Of a DNA stretch of 64,000 nucleotides, positions 9,752 through 19,347 are shown piece after piece. The stretch spans positions 29,171 to 93,170 of the forward strand of contig CACOLA010000003.1 in assembly GCA_902627935.1 (NCBI GenBank), written 5' to 3'. Made by a program: the position numbers and the translations under genes. Position 1 is the stretch's first letter, and the number at the start of each line of letters is the position of its first letter. A model generated the notes under the pieces. It did not search any database and had not been told where the DNA came from. It saw only the letters and a program-made list of their open reading frames with translations. The stretch comes from an uncultured Pelagibacteraceae bacterium. GTDB taxonomy: Bacteria > Pseudomonadota > Alphaproteobacteria > Pelagibacterales > Pelagibacteraceae.

Positions 9752-10871
9752 TTTTTTTCTCAGTATAAGATTTATCTAAAAAGTTTTTAAGTGCATACAA
9801 AAAGTCAGGCACATCAAGTAAAAATGAGTCATGGCCTTTATCTGATTTTATTTCAACAAATCCAACATCAGCTCCAGCTGAATTTAAAGCTATTACTATC
9901 TCTTTATTTTCTTGTGTTGGATAAAGCCAATCTGATGTAAATGAAATTATAAAAAACTTAGCTTTTGAATTTATAAATGCATCAGACAGATTTCCTTTAA
10001 ATTGTTTCGCTAAATCGAAGTAATCCATTGCTCTTGTTATATAAAGGTAACTATTAGCATCAAATCTTTCCACAAAAACCGAGCCTTGATATCTTAAATA
10101 ACTTTCTATTTGAAAATCAGCATCAAAACCAAATTTAAGATCCTCTCTTTCCTGTAATTTTCTTCCAAATTTTTCTTGTAAACCTTTTTTTGATAGATAA
10201 GTTATATGAGCGGCCATTCTAGCTACTGCTAATCCTTTACCAGGAATAGTATTATTTTTATCGTAGTTTCCATTTTTCCAATCAGAGTCAGCAGTGATTG
10301 CTTGTCTACCTAATTCATTAAATGCAATATTTTGTGCTGAATGACTTGATGTGGTTGCAATTGGAATTACTGTTTCTGATTTATCTGGAAAGTTGCTAAT
10401 AAATTGTAGAACTTGCATCCCGCCCATAGATCCACCAGCTATTGAAAATAATTTATCAATCCCAAAATGATCAAGTAAATTATATTGTGCATTAACCATG
10501 TCATTTATTGTGATAACTGGAAAATTTGTTCCAAATATATTTTGGTTACTTGGATCTATATGACTTGGCCCATATGAACCCATACACCCACCAAGTACGT
10601 TAGAGCAAATAACGAAGTATTTGTTAGTATCAATTGCTTTATCTGGTCCCACAGCATAACTCCACCAACCATCTTTGTTAGTTATTGGATTAATACCAGT
10701 TACAAACTGATCTCCAGTTAAAGCATGAAAAACTAAAATAGCGTTATCTTTTTTAGGATTGAGTGAGCCGTAGGTTTCGTATGCTATTGGAAAATTTTTA
10801 ATAGTTTTTCCACAATCCAATTTAAGTGGTTTTTTAATGATTAATGTTTTTATATGTTTCTCAGTATTCAT
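9741..10871 (-). CDS. metX: Homoserine O-acyltransferase (acetyltransferase)
   Basis: MetX acylates homoserine, the entry step to methionine. It is an alpha/beta hydrolase: nucleophile serine in GGSMGGMQ (about residue 147), aspartate in TSDWLYP and histidine in KGHDSFL near the end. Other family markers are AYETYG, FHALTG and VLGGCMGSYGPS. Length is 376 residues. A SAM-II riboswitch lies 34 bases upstream, so expression should fall when SAM is plentiful. Acetyl versus succinyl donor cannot be settled by eye. Confidence 0.94.
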   Translation of the reverse strand: MNTEKHIKTLIIKKPLKLDCGKTIKNFPIAYETYGSLNPKKDNAILVFHALTGDQFVTGINPITNKDGWWSYAVGPDKAIDTNKYFVICSNVLGGCMGSYGPSHIDPSNQNIFGTNFPVITINDMVNAQYNLLDHFGIDKLFSIAGGSMGGMQVLQFISNFPDKSETVIPIATTSSHSAQNIAFNELGRQAITADSDWKNGNYDKNNTIPGKGLAVARMAAHITYLSKKGLQEKFGRKLQEREDLKFGFDADFQIESYLRYQGSVFVERFDANSYLYITRAMDYFDLAKQFKGNLSDAFINSKAKFFIISFTSDWLYPTQENKEIVIALNSAGADVGFVEIKSDKGHDSFLLDVPDFLYALKNFLDKSYTEKKNEE

Positions 10872-10881
10872 ATTTGGCCAT
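10861..10881 (-). CDS. Possible six-codon leader ORF overlapping the metX start
   Basis: On the minus strand an ATG at 10881 opens the frame MAKYEY, which ends in TGA at 10861. It runs in another frame and overlaps the first 11 bases of metX. It lies between the riboswitch and the metX start. It could be chance in AT-rich DNA; no ribosome binding site is obvious for either start. Confidence 0.2.
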   Translation of the reverse strand: MAKYEY

Positions 10882-10904
10882 TTTTTGAATTGTGAGAAAA
10901 AAAA

Positions 10905-10955
10905 CTATTTTAGCGGTTTTTTTTAAGCGCTCGCAATTCAGTTAAATCAGCGCAT
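10905..10955 (-). promoter_or_regulatory. SAM-II riboswitch before metX
   Basis: Read on the minus strand, the RNA contains GCGCUGAUUUAAC, then UUGCGAGCGC, then a spacer and CCGCUAAAAUAG. This is the order and nearly the exact sequence of the SAM-II (metA motif) pseudoknot: P1 forms from GCGCU with AGCGC, and the GCUAAA element supplies the pseudoknot and ligand-binding strand. SAM-II elements are known before metA/metX genes of alphaproteobacteria and marine metagenomes. Binding of SAM is expected to block translation of metX. Confidence 0.92.
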
Positions 10956-10959
10956 AATT

Positions 10960-10988
10960 TTTTTACTAGAACTTATTTATTATGTCAA
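10960..10988 (-). promoter_or_regulatory. Candidate promoter of the metX transcript
   Basis: On the minus strand there is a perfect TTGACA (10988-10983), a 17-base spacer and TAAAAA (10965-10960). The predicted start of transcription, near 10953, coincides with the first paired bases of the SAM-II riboswitch. The -10 box is a weak match, but the fit of position to the riboswitch end supports it. Confidence 0.45.
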
Positions 10989-11058
10989 TTTTATAAAGTC
11001 TCCTTATTCCCTATAATTATTTGTAATTTTATCTATAAAGGGCTCATAAATTTAAAAA

Positions 11059-12144
11059 ATGAATACTATAAATTTTAAGAAATTTGATATTGAGGCTTAT
11101 AAACCTGGTAAATCAAAGGTTAAGAGGCTAAGAAAAGTAATAAAACTCTCTGCAAATGAGTCAGCTATAGGTATAAGCCCAAAAGCCAAAAAGCTGATAT
11201 TTAATAAAAACTTAATTTTAGAAAAATACCCTGATGGAAAATCTCAAAATTTAAGAAAGGAAATATCCAAATTTTATAAATGTGACTCAGATAAAATTAT
11301 ATGTGGTGCAGGATCTGATGAAATTATCCAGATGATCTGTCAGTTATTTTTAAATCCAAAAGATGAAGTTGTATTACCAGAATATAGTTTTTTAATGTAC
11401 AGAATTTATTCAAAAATTGTTGGTGCAAAAGTTAAATTCGCTAAGGAAATAAATCTTAAAATATCTATTAAAAATATTTTAAAGAAAATTACAAAAAAAA
11501 CCAAAATAGTGTTTATAGCTAATCCAAATAATCCAACAGGAACATACTTAAACAAGAAGGAAGTATTAGAACTTAGAAAAAAATTAGATAAAAGAATTCT
11601 ATTAGTCGTTGATGACGCTTATGCAGAATATATGAAAAATACAGATTATTCATCTGGTCTCGCTTTATTTAAAAATAAAGAAAATGTTTTCATTTTGAGA
11701 ACATTTTCTAAAATTTTTGGCTTAGCATCTTTAAGAGTTGGTTGGGGATATGGGTCTAAAAAAATAATTGATGCTTTAAATATCATAAAACCGCCTTTTA
11801 ATGTAAACGGAATTGCACAACTAGCTGCTATCGAGTCTCTTAAAGATAAAAAATTTGTAAGCAATTCAATTAAACACAATTTAATTTATGCAAGAAAACT
11901 CAAGAAATTTCTTGAAAAGTATAATATTTACTCAAATGAGATTTCTGCAAATTTTCTTTTACTTGATTTTGAAAAATGCAAATATTCAGCAAAGTTTTTA
12001 TATAAAAAACTTAAAAATAAAGGAATAATATTAAGATCAACAGAAGATGGCTATCAAATAAAGAATAAATTAAGGTTAACTATTGGATCTAAAAAAGAGA
12101 ATCTAGAATTTATGAAAGCAGTTGAACAAGTATTAAAATTATGA
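11059..12144 (+). CDS. hisC: Histidinol-phosphate/aromatic aminotransferase (PLP class II)
   Basis: The protein is a fold-type I PLP aminotransferase of the HisC family, 361 residues. It shows KLSANESAIGISPKA at the start, GAGSDEII near residue 94, ANPNNPTGTYL near 155, VVDDAYAEY near 184, and the Schiff-base lysine in RTFSKIFGLASLRVGW (about 218). It overlaps tyrC by four bases (ATGA). Because its partner is tyrC, the physiological substrate may be prephenate or 4-hydroxyphenylpyruvate as well as, or instead of, histidinol phosphate. Confidence 0.9.
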   Translation: MNTINFKKFDIEAYKPGKSKVKRLRKVIKLSANESAIGISPKAKKLIFNKNLILEKYPDGKSQNLRKEISKFYKCDSDKIICGAGSDEIIQMICQLFLNPKDEVVLPEYSFLMYRIYSKIVGAKVKFAKEINLKISIKNILKKITKKTKIVFIANPNNPTGTYLNKKEVLELRKKLDKRILLVVDDAYAEYMKNTDYSSGLALFKNKENVFILRTFSKIFGLASLRVGWGYGSKKIIDALNIIKPPFNVNGIAQLAAIESLKDKKFVSNSIKHNLIYARKLKKFLEKYNIYSNEISANFLLLDFEKCKYSAKFLYKKLKNKGIILRSTEDGYQIKNKLRLTIGSKKENLEFMKAVEQVLKL

Positions 12145-13037
12145 AAAATATTCTGATTATCGGTTGTGGTTTATTAGGGTCATCTTTATTGAGGAGTATT
12201 AGTAAAAAAAGAATAGCAAAAAAAATATTCGTTTACGAAAAATCCAAATATAATATCGCTAAAATTAAGAAGCTAAAATTACCCGGAACAATTGTTAAAT
12301 CATTAAAATATGGTGTAGTTAATTCAGATTTAATTATTTTTTGTACACCAATGAGTGAATATAAAAAGCTTATTTTAAAGATTAATAATTTAATTTCATC
12401 AAAAACTTTAATTACAGATATTGGTTCTTCAAAAATTGAAACATCTAAAATTATTGATAAATTTTTAAATAAGGGAATTCAATGGATTCAAAGTCACCCT
12501 ATTGCAGGGTCAGAAGTTAGCGGACCAGAGCATGGTAAAGATAATATGTTTGAAGATAAGTGGTGTATAATAATTAAAAATAAAAATACTGTTAATCATA
12601 ATCTAAACAGATTAATAAAGTTTTGGAAAAAAATTGGATCAAAAGTGGTAGTTATGCCAGCTGAAAAGCATGATAAAATTTTTTCTATAACTAGTCATTT
12701 ACCTCATTTAATTGCTTATAATTTAGTTAAATCAGCTCAAGATTTTGAAAAAAAAGAGAGTTACGAGTTGATTAAATATAGTGCTGGTGGTTTAAGAGAT
12801 TTTTCAAGAATCGCTGCATCAAATGAGATTATGTGGAGAGATATTTTTTTTAATAATAAAAAAAACATATCAAAAGCTATAGATTTATTTATTAAAAATT
12901 TAAATCAATTTAAAAAAGATATTATTTCTAAAAATAATAAGTCAATTTTAAAAAAACTTATTCAAACTAAAAAAGTAAGATCAAGAATAATTAAATTAAA
13001 ACAAGATATTGATAAGCCTGACTTTGGTAGAAATTAA
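12141..13037 (+). CDS. tyrC: Prephenate/arogenate dehydrogenase
   Basis: This NAD(P)-dependent dehydrogenase oxidatively decarboxylates prephenate or arogenate in tyrosine synthesis. The N-terminal Rossmann motif is IIGCGLLGSSLLRSI (about residues 5-19). The catalytic region contains HPIAGSEVSGPEHG (about 120) and ITSHLPHLIAY (about 184). It is 298 residues, a single-domain form without a chorismate mutase or ACT domain. The stop overlaps that of the opposing NlpC gene as TTAA. Confidence 0.9.
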   Translation: MKNILIIGCGLLGSSLLRSISKKRIAKKIFVYEKSKYNIAKIKKLKLPGTIVKSLKYGVVNSDLIIFCTPMSEYKKLILKINNLISSKTLITDIGSSKIETSKIIDKFLNKGIQWIQSHPIAGSEVSGPEHGKDNMFEDKWCIIIKNKNTVNHNLNRLIKFWKKIGSKVVVMPAEKHDKIFSITSHLPHLIAYNLVKSAQDFEKKESYELIKYSAGGLRDFSRIAASNEIMWRDIFFNNKKNISKAIDLFIKNLNQFKKDIISKNNKSILKKLIQTKKVRSRIIKLKQDIDKPDFGRN

Positions 13038-13783
13038 TACTTAATTTTAGATATTTTTTTTATTTTAAGTTTTGCTGTTCTTTGAATCAAACTAACGGTT
13101 TTTAATATTGGCATAATTATAACTTTTTTTTTAGGTCCATAAGCATGAATTAGTTGTTTTGAATTCAAACACATAGCAACATGACCTTTCCAAAATATTA
13201 TATCCCCTTTTTGAAATTTATTTCTTTTAAAACTTATTTTTGAATAATTGATTTGATCCTTAGTATCTCTTGGGTAAAAAAGATTATTATAATTAAAGTA
13301 TGTTTGTAATAAAGCTGAACAATCAATACCATTAAATGTTTTTCCTCCCCAAATATATTTAACATTTAAAAATTTTTTAAAAATCTTTACAAAACTTTTC
13401 TCTTTGTAAGAAATCTTTTTTATATCGATTTTTTTGATCCATTTATTATTTTCAATTTTTACGTAATTTCCATTTTCCTCTATAACTGCTAATCTAGATC
13501 CAAAAGTAAACCAAATTTTTGTTTTGATACCAGGTCTTTTGAAAATATTTGCCTTAAGGCTATTAACCTTATAATTTGGAGTAAATTTTTGTTTGTAATA
13601 TGAATTTTTTATATACCCCACATAATTATCAGATAGTGTTTTAATTTTTATCCAATTTTTTTTCTTTAATAAAATTTTAAATTTTTGACCATATATAATT
13701 TGTGAAGTTACCTCAGATAACTTTGAAGGTTTTCTGTAAATATTTGTAAAATTTTTTATGAAATAGAAATTATTTTGCACCAA
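13034..13783 (-). CDS. SH3-domain NlpC/P60 cell-wall peptidase
   Basis: The N-terminal part (about residues 12-130) looks like two bacterial SH3 repeats, each with a short IYRKPS- or IFKRPG-type start and a WIKI core. The C-terminal NlpC/P60 domain has the catalytic cysteine in NGIDCSALLQ (about residue 170) and the histidine in WKGHVAMCL (about 205), then LIHAYG. Such enzymes cut gamma-D-glutamyl-diamino acid bonds of murein peptides. No clear signal peptide is seen, so it may act on imported muropeptides. It overlaps the AmpG-like gene by 14 bases. Confidence 0.85.
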   Translation of the reverse strand: MVQNNFYFIKNFTNIYRKPSKLSEVTSQIIYGQKFKILLKKKNWIKIKTLSDNYVGYIKNSYYKQKFTPNYKVNSLKANIFKRPGIKTKIWFTFGSRLAVIEENGNYVKIENNKWIKKIDIKKISYKEKSFVKIFKKFLNVKYIWGGKTFNGIDCSALLQTYFNYNNLFYPRDTKDQINYSKISFKRNKFQKGDIIFWKGHVAMCLNSKQLIHAYGPKKKVIIMPILKTVSLIQRTAKLKIKKISKIKY

Positions 13784-15149
13784 TTTTAATTTTGTTTTTG
13801 ATTAACCACAAACAAATTAAGGAAGGAATTACCATTATCGTAGTTAAGACAAAAAATGTTCCCCAATCCCCATTTAACCAGTCAACTAGTGCTCCTGACG
13901 AAGAAGCCAAAGTGGTTCTTCCTGCTGTGCCAATTGAAGCAAGCAATGCATACTGTGTTGCTGTATAAGTTCTATCAACTAATAAAGATATAAATGCAAC
14001 AAACGCTACTGTTGCAAAAGCAGCGGTGATATCATCAGCTATAACAGCTATAGCAAATAAAATTTCAGACTTTCCAGTCCATGCTAAAAATGCAAATAAA
14101 AGATTTGTTAATGCCATTAATCCTCCAGCGAAAAACATTGTCTTGATTGTTCCAGCTCTCATAGCCATAATGCCACCTAATAACGTAAATATTACAGTTG
14201 TAATCCACCCTAACCCTTTAGAATAAATTGCAATTTGACCTTTTGAAAAACCAATTTCTTTATAGAAGACAATTGACATTCTTCCCATAAAAGCTTCACC
14301 TACCTTAAATAAAAATACAAAGCCCAGTATACCTAGTGCTATTTTAAAACCATTTTTTTTAAAAAAACTTATTATTGGACCACCAATAGTACCAGAAATA
14401 TAAGCTATAAAGTTTGTAATAAAATTGTTGGAACCAAGTTTTCCCCTAATTAATCTATCCGTCTCTGTTTGTTTTGCTTTTCTATCCGTCTCTATTGGTT
14501 CATGAACAAACATTAATCCAATATTCATAAAAATAATCAAACCACCTAAAACTAAAAAAGTAGCTTGCCAGTAGTCTGAAATACCCAAATTTTCAAAAAA
14601 TTCAGCTGTAAACAAAGCAACAACACCGCCTAATTTATAACCTGTCCACCACCCGACAACTGCCATAGCTGCACCTGCAGCCATAGATTTTCCCTCATTT
14701 TCACTTATTTGTTCAATCCTTAATGCATCTACAGTTATATCCTGAGTTGCAGACGCTATAGCAATAATCAATCCAACAGAAATTAATAATGCCAAATTTT
14801 CTGTAGGATTGATCACACTCCAAATTATTAAACTTAATAAAATAATCACCTGCATTAAAACTATCCAGCCTCTTCTATGACCTATTTTTTTAGTTAGTAA
14901 AGGAATCTGAATTCTATCTATGATTGGGGCCCACAAATAATTAAAAGCATATACTCCAAAAATTAAACCTGCCCATCCAATTGTTGATCTGCTAAGACCT
15001 TCTTCTTTAAGCCAAAGGCTCAAACTACTCGCAATTAATACCCAAGGAAATCCACTTATTGCGCCCAATAAAAGAATTCTCATCATTCGAATATCTTTAT
15101 AAATTATCAAAGACTCTAACCAGGATTGTTTTTTATTTATTTCAGACAT
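13770..15149 (-). CDS. AmpG-like MFS transporter (PAT family)
   Basis: This is a polytopic membrane protein of about 460 residues with roughly 12 hydrophobic segments. The early GAISGFPWVLIASSLSLWL, the YLWAPIIDR and the ATQDITVDALR stretches match the AmpG/PAT group that imports anhydromuropeptides. I place the start at 15149 (MSEINKK), preceded by a TGGAGAAA ribosome site inside the end of trkH; the in-frame TTG at 15164 lies within that site. The overlapping NlpC gene fits a role in murein recycling. Other PAT members carry acetyl-CoA, so substrate is inferred. Confidence 0.8.
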   Translation of the reverse strand: MSEINKKQSWLESLIIYKDIRMMRILLLGAISGFPWVLIASSLSLWLKEEGLSRSTIGWAGLIFGVYAFNYLWAPIIDRIQIPLLTKKIGHRRGWIVLMQVIILLSLIIWSVINPTENLALLISVGLIIAIASATQDITVDALRIEQISENEGKSMAAGAAMAVVGWWTGYKLGGVVALFTAEFFENLGISDYWQATFLVLGGLIIFMNIGLMFVHEPIETDRKAKQTETDRLIRGKLGSNNFITNFIAYISGTIGGPIISFFKKNGFKIALGILGFVFLFKVGEAFMGRMSIVFYKEIGFSKGQIAIYSKGLGWITTVIFTLLGGIMAMRAGTIKTMFFAGGLMALTNLLFAFLAWTGKSEILFAIAVIADDITAAFATVAFVAFISLLVDRTYTATQYALLASIGTAGRTTLASSSGALVDWLNGDWGTFFVLTTIMVIPSLICLWLIKNKIKIGAK

Positions 15150-15151
15150 AG

Positions 15152-16591
15152 TTAATTTCTCCAAAAAGATGGTAAGAATAATACTAGTATTGCGAACAGC
15201 TCGAGTCTACCTAATATCATTCCAAATGTTAAAATCCATTTTGAACTATCAGGAAGAGCTGAGAAGTCCCCATTTGGGCCAATTATTGAACCAAGCCCAG
15301 GTCCAACATTAGATATTGATGTTGCTGCTCCAGAGATAGAAGTAATAAAATCTAATCCAGTCAATGATAGCAGAGCAGTTAAAATAAAGAAAATAATAAA
15401 ATACATATAAATAAATGAAATAATTGAAGATATAAATTTATTATCAATTGGATTTTTATCGTATTTCAAAATAAAAACCCCTTTAGGGTAAATAATTTTT
15501 TTTAGTTGGTTAACAATAAAAAGATACAATATTTGTATTCTAAATATCTTAACCCCACAAGTTGTGGATCCAGCACACCCTCCAATGAACATTAAAATTA
15601 AAAATAAAACTAATGTAAAACTTCCCCATGTATCAAATTCAGCATTAACATATCCTGTGCCAGTTAATATAGAAATAATGTTAAAAATTACCGATCTAAA
15701 ATTAAGATCTGTTGAACTGCTTATCATCAAATATATTGATAAAATTATTATGCTAAAGATTATTATTTTAAAAAAAGTTCTTATTTGAATATCATTAAAA
15801 AATATTTTTTTATCTCCACTTATAAACTTTATGTATACAATAAAGGGTAAGCTACCTAAAATTATAAAAATCATAGCTGAAATTTCAATGGAGACGCTAT
15901 TAAAAAACCCGATTGATTCATTATAATTAGAAAATCCTCCTGTTGCTATTGTAGTCATTGAGTGTGTTAAACTATCAAATAGGCTCATACCAAAAATTTT
16001 ATAAGTTAAACCGCACAAAAACGTCAATGATGTGTAAATATATATTAGACGTAGTGCTATTTCTTTAGATTTAGGTAATATTTTCTCTGATGTATCATTA
16101 TTTGAAATTTTAAAGAGTTGCATTCCACCAACATTCATTATTGGCATTAATGTGATGGCCATAATTATAATACCTATGCCCCCCAACCATTGAAGAATTG
16201 CTCGCCAAAGCAATATACTTTTAGGCATTTCATTTAAATTGGAGATAATTGTTGATCCAGTCGTTGTGATTCCAGACATACTTTCAAAAAAAGCATTTAT
16301 GAATGAAAAGTTAGAATCTGAAAAAATAAATGGCAAAGATCCAAAAATTGCAATACTTAACCAAGATAGTGCGGTTAACAGAAAAGCTTGTTGTAAAGTC
16401 AACTTTTTATCATGGTCCAGATTAGATAAAAAAAATAATGTTCCAAAAATTATTGTAACTAAAGAAGCTCCAAAAAAAGATGAATCTAATTCTGAATATA
16501 TAAATTGAAAAATAATAGGGATAAACATGAATATCCCCAGAATTATTTGTAAAATTCCAAGCGTAAAAAAAACTGTTTTATAATTAGACAT
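15152..16591 (-). CDS. trkH: Trk-type potassium uptake protein TrkH
   Basis: TrkH is the membrane pore of the Trk K+ uptake system. The 479-residue protein contains the four filter-like loops: TTTGSTIIS (about residue 110), ATGGFSNY (about 217), GTGYVNAEF (about 312) and SNVGPGLGS (about 428). The intervening segments are hydrophobic. No trkA gene, the cytoplasmic regulatory partner, is in this window. The two-base gap to the AmpG-like gene suggests a shared transcript. Confidence 0.9.
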   Translation of the reverse strand: MSNYKTVFFTLGILQIILGIFMFIPIIFQFIYSELDSSFFGASLVTIIFGTLFFLSNLDHDKKLTLQQAFLLTALSWLSIAIFGSLPFIFSDSNFSFINAFFESMSGITTTGSTIISNLNEMPKSILLWRAILQWLGGIGIIIMAITLMPIMNVGGMQLFKISNNDTSEKILPKSKEIALRLIYIYTSLTFLCGLTYKIFGMSLFDSLTHSMTTIATGGFSNYNESIGFFNSVSIEISAMIFIILGSLPFIVYIKFISGDKKIFFNDIQIRTFFKIIIFSIIILSIYLMISSSTDLNFRSVIFNIISILTGTGYVNAEFDTWGSFTLVLFLILMFIGGCAGSTTCGVKIFRIQILYLFIVNQLKKIIYPKGVFILKYDKNPIDNKFISSIISFIYMYFIIFFILTALLSLTGLDFITSISGAATSISNVGPGLGSIIGPNGDFSALPDSSKWILTFGMILGRLELFAILVLFLPSFWRN

Positions 16592-16680
16592 TTTGAAAGA
16601 ACATTATTTTATGGTAAATAAATTTCAACTCTATAAGAATTAATAAAATCGCTAATTTAACATTTTAAAAAGATATATTT

Positions 16681-18243
16681 GTGATTAAAAAAGAAATTTT
16701 AGAAAAAACAAGTGCCTGGCCTTTTGTTGAAGCAAAAAAAATGCTTCGAGAAAGAAAATCATTTATTGAAAAAAAAGGTAAAATCACTCTTCAAACAGGG
16801 TATGGTCCAAGTGGACTTCCTCATATTGGAACATTTGGTGAAGTAGCAAGAACTTCGATGATGGTTAATGCCTTAAGGCAACTTACAGACTTACCTGCAG
16901 AAATAGTTACTTTTTCAGATGATATGGATGGTTTAAGAAAGGTTCCTGATAATGTTCCTAACCAAGAGATGCTTAATAAGAATCTTCATAAACCATTAAC
17001 CCAAGTGCCGGATCCATTTGGAAAATTTTCTAGTTTTGGAGAACACAATAATGAAATGTTGAAAGATTTTTTGAATAGTTTTGACTTTAAATATAGTTTT
17101 AAAAGCTCATCAACTTTATATAAAGATGGTTTTTTTAATTCAACTTTAAAAATTATTTTAGAAAATTACAATGGTATAATGAATATTATACTTCCAACCT
17201 TAGGTAAAGAACGTCAAAAAACCTATTGTCCTTTTTTACCTATTTGTCCAGATACAGGTCATGTATTAGAAATACCAGTTTTAGAAATTGATAAAAAAAA
17301 TTCTAAAATAATTTTTGATAATCAAGGTAGAAAATTAGAATCCAGTATTCTAAATGGAAATTGCAAACTACAATGGAAAGTTGATTGGGCAATGAGATGG
17401 TACGCTCTTGATGTAGATTTTGAAATGTATGGAAAAGACCTTATTGAAAGTGCAATATTATCAAGCAAAATTATAAATTTAATTGGAAAAAAAAATCCAT
17501 CCGGTTTCGCCTATGAATTATTTTTAGACGAAAAAGGCGAAAAAATTTCAAAATCGAAAGGAAATGGTATTACTATAGATCAGTGGTTGAAATATGCTTC
17601 ACCTGAAAGCTTATCTTTATATATGTATCAAAATCCTAAAAGGGCAAAAAAACTTTATAAAGAAATAGTGCCAAAAGCTGTGGATGAATATCTTGATAAT
17701 ATTGAAAAATCAAAAAAACAAACAGAGCAACAACTTGTAATGAATCCTGTTTGGCATGTTCACAATGGAAAAGTTCCAAAAGAAGAAATGATTATGACTT
17801 TTTCAATGTTACTGAATTTAGTTGAAACAAGTAATGCTGATAACAAAGATCTATTATGGAAGTTTGTAAAAAAATATAAACCAAACATTTATGAAAAAAA
17901 TTTTCCAATTTTTAATAGTTTGGTTGGTTATGCGATTAGATATTTTAATGATGTAATCAAATCTCAAAAAAAATATAAAAAACCCTCAGATAAAGAAAAA
18001 TTAGCTTTAGAGGCTTTAGTAAAAACTTTGGAAAAATGTAATGATCAGATGTCACCAGAAGATATACAAACTTTAATTTATTCAACAGGAAAAGAAAATG
18101 GCTACGCAGAAAACCTTAGAGATTGGTTTAAGTTGATTTATGAAGTAGTCTTTGGTGATGAAAATGGTCCAAGGATGGGCTTTTTTATAAGTTTTTTTGG
18201 TGTTAACGAAACAAAAGAGTTGATAATTAGTAAATTAAAATAA
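16681..18243 (+). CDS. lysS: Lysyl-tRNA synthetase, class I
   Basis: This is the archaeal-type class I lysyl-tRNA synthetase, also used by alphaproteobacteria in place of the class II enzyme. The class I HIGH-type motif is GPSGLPHIGT (about residue 42) and the KMSKS loop is EKISKSKGN (about 287). The length of 520 residues and DDMDGLRKVPDN are typical. The start is GTG, with no better ATG nearby. One base is shared with the pyrD start (TAATG). Confidence 0.94.
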   Translation: MIKKEILEKTSAWPFVEAKKMLRERKSFIEKKGKITLQTGYGPSGLPHIGTFGEVARTSMMVNALRQLTDLPAEIVTFSDDMDGLRKVPDNVPNQEMLNKNLHKPLTQVPDPFGKFSSFGEHNNEMLKDFLNSFDFKYSFKSSSTLYKDGFFNSTLKIILENYNGIMNIILPTLGKERQKTYCPFLPICPDTGHVLEIPVLEIDKKNSKIIFDNQGRKLESSILNGNCKLQWKVDWAMRWYALDVDFEMYGKDLIESAILSSKIINLIGKKNPSGFAYELFLDEKGEKISKSKGNGITIDQWLKYASPESLSLYMYQNPKRAKKLYKEIVPKAVDEYLDNIEKSKKQTEQQLVMNPVWHVHNGKVPKEEMIMTFSMLLNLVETSNADNKDLLWKFVKKYKPNIYEKNFPIFNSLVGYAIRYFNDVIKSQKKYKKPSDKEKLALEALVKTLEKCNDQMSPEDIQTLIYSTGKENGYAENLRDWFKLIYEVVFGDENGPRMGFFISFFGVNETKELIISKLK

Positions 18244-19295
18244 TGTATTCAAATTTAAGATCTTTAATATTTAGAATAGATCCTGAAAGAGCACACTTTT
18301 TAGCAATTCAATCTCTTAAATTTAATTTAGTTTCAAATATATTTGATGAAAATAAAAACGATCCTATATTAAAAACAAAATTATTTAAAAAAGAGCTTTG
18401 TAATCCAATCGGCATTGCAGCAGGTTTTGACAAGAGTGCTGAGGTATATAATCCTTTGTTTAAATTGGGATTTGGATTTGTTGAGGTAGGTACTGTCACC
18501 CCATTAAAACAATATGGAAATGAAAAACCAAGAGTATTTAGATTGGTAGAAGATCAAGCATTAATCAATAGGTTAGGATTTAACAATCATGGATCAGATG
18601 TAATATTAAATAGAATAAAATCTAATACAAAATTAGGTGTGTTAGGTGTTAATATTGGTCCTAATAAAGATTCTAATGATAGATTAAACGATTATTTAAT
18701 TGGAATAGAAAAATTTTCTGAAGTTGCAGATTATATTACAATTAATATTTCTTCACCAAATACTGAAAATCTCAGAAATTTTCATGATGGGAATAACTTA
18801 AAAAAGTTATTAAGATCTGTATCAGAGAAAAAAAAACAGTTAAAAACTGAAATTCCTTTAGCTGTAAAGATTTCACCAGATATCAACGAAAATCAAATCG
18901 ACTTAATTTCAGAAATACTTTTAGAAAATAATATAAGTGCAATAATAATTTCAAATACATCTGACGCTTCTCGAGAAACCCTTCAAAATATTCAGAAACA
19001 TCAAAGAGGCGGCTTATCAGGAAAACCAATAGAAAAAAAATCAAATCTCTTAATAAGTAAATTCTATAATTTATTAAAAGGTAAAATAAAAATAATTGGA
19101 GTGGGAGGTGTTGACTCTGGAAAAGCAGCTTATGACAAATTTTTATTTGGAGCAGATTACGTTCAATTATATACTGGCATGGTATTTCAAGGCCCTAACA
19201 TTGCTAGTGTGATTAAAAAGGATTTAAAAGAATTGTTAATAAGAGATGGTGTCAAAAATTTTACAGAAATTGTGGGAAATAAAACGATTTCTTAA
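18243..19295 (+). CDS. pyrD: Dihydroorotate dehydrogenase (quinone), class 2
   Basis: PyrD oxidises dihydroorotate to orotate in pyrimidine synthesis and passes electrons to the membrane quinone pool. Motifs are [12 protein letters not shown] (about residue 58), [39 protein letters not shown] with the catalytic serine, and [10 protein letters not shown] plus [10 protein letters not shown] for FMN binding. An N-terminal helix-like extension before the barrel makes it class 2. Length is 350 residues. Confidence 0.95.
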   Translation: MYSNLRSLIFRIDPERAHFLAIQSLKFNLVSNIFDENKNDPILKTKLFKKELCNPIGIAAGFDKSAEVYNPLFKLGFGFVEVGTVTPLKQYGNEKPRVFRLVEDQALINRLGFNNHGSDVILNRIKSNTKLGVLGVNIGPNKDSNDRLNDYLIGIEKFSEVADYITINISSPNTENLRNFHDGNNLKKLLRSVSEKKKQLKTEIPLAVKISPDINENQIDLISEILLENNISAIIISNTSDASRETLQNIQKHQRGGLSGKPIEKKSNLLISKFYNLLKGKIKIIGVGGVDSGKAAYDKFLFGADYVQLYTGMVFQGPNIASVIKKDLKELLIRDGVKNFTEIVGNKTIS

Positions 19296-19306
19296 ATGTA
19301 TTAAAC

Positions 19307-19335
19307 TTGACGCCTATAAATTCTCTCCTTATATA
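19307..19335 (+). promoter_or_regulatory. Strong sigma70-type promoter of rpmB
   Basis: TTGACG (19307-19312), a spacer of exactly 17 bases and TATATA (19330-19335) form a near-consensus promoter in the 52 bases between pyrD and rpmB. The expected transcription start, about 19341-19343, is only five to seven bases before the rpmB ATG, too close for a Shine-Dalgarno site. Confidence 0.65.
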
Positions 19336-19347
19336 GGTACAGTTATT

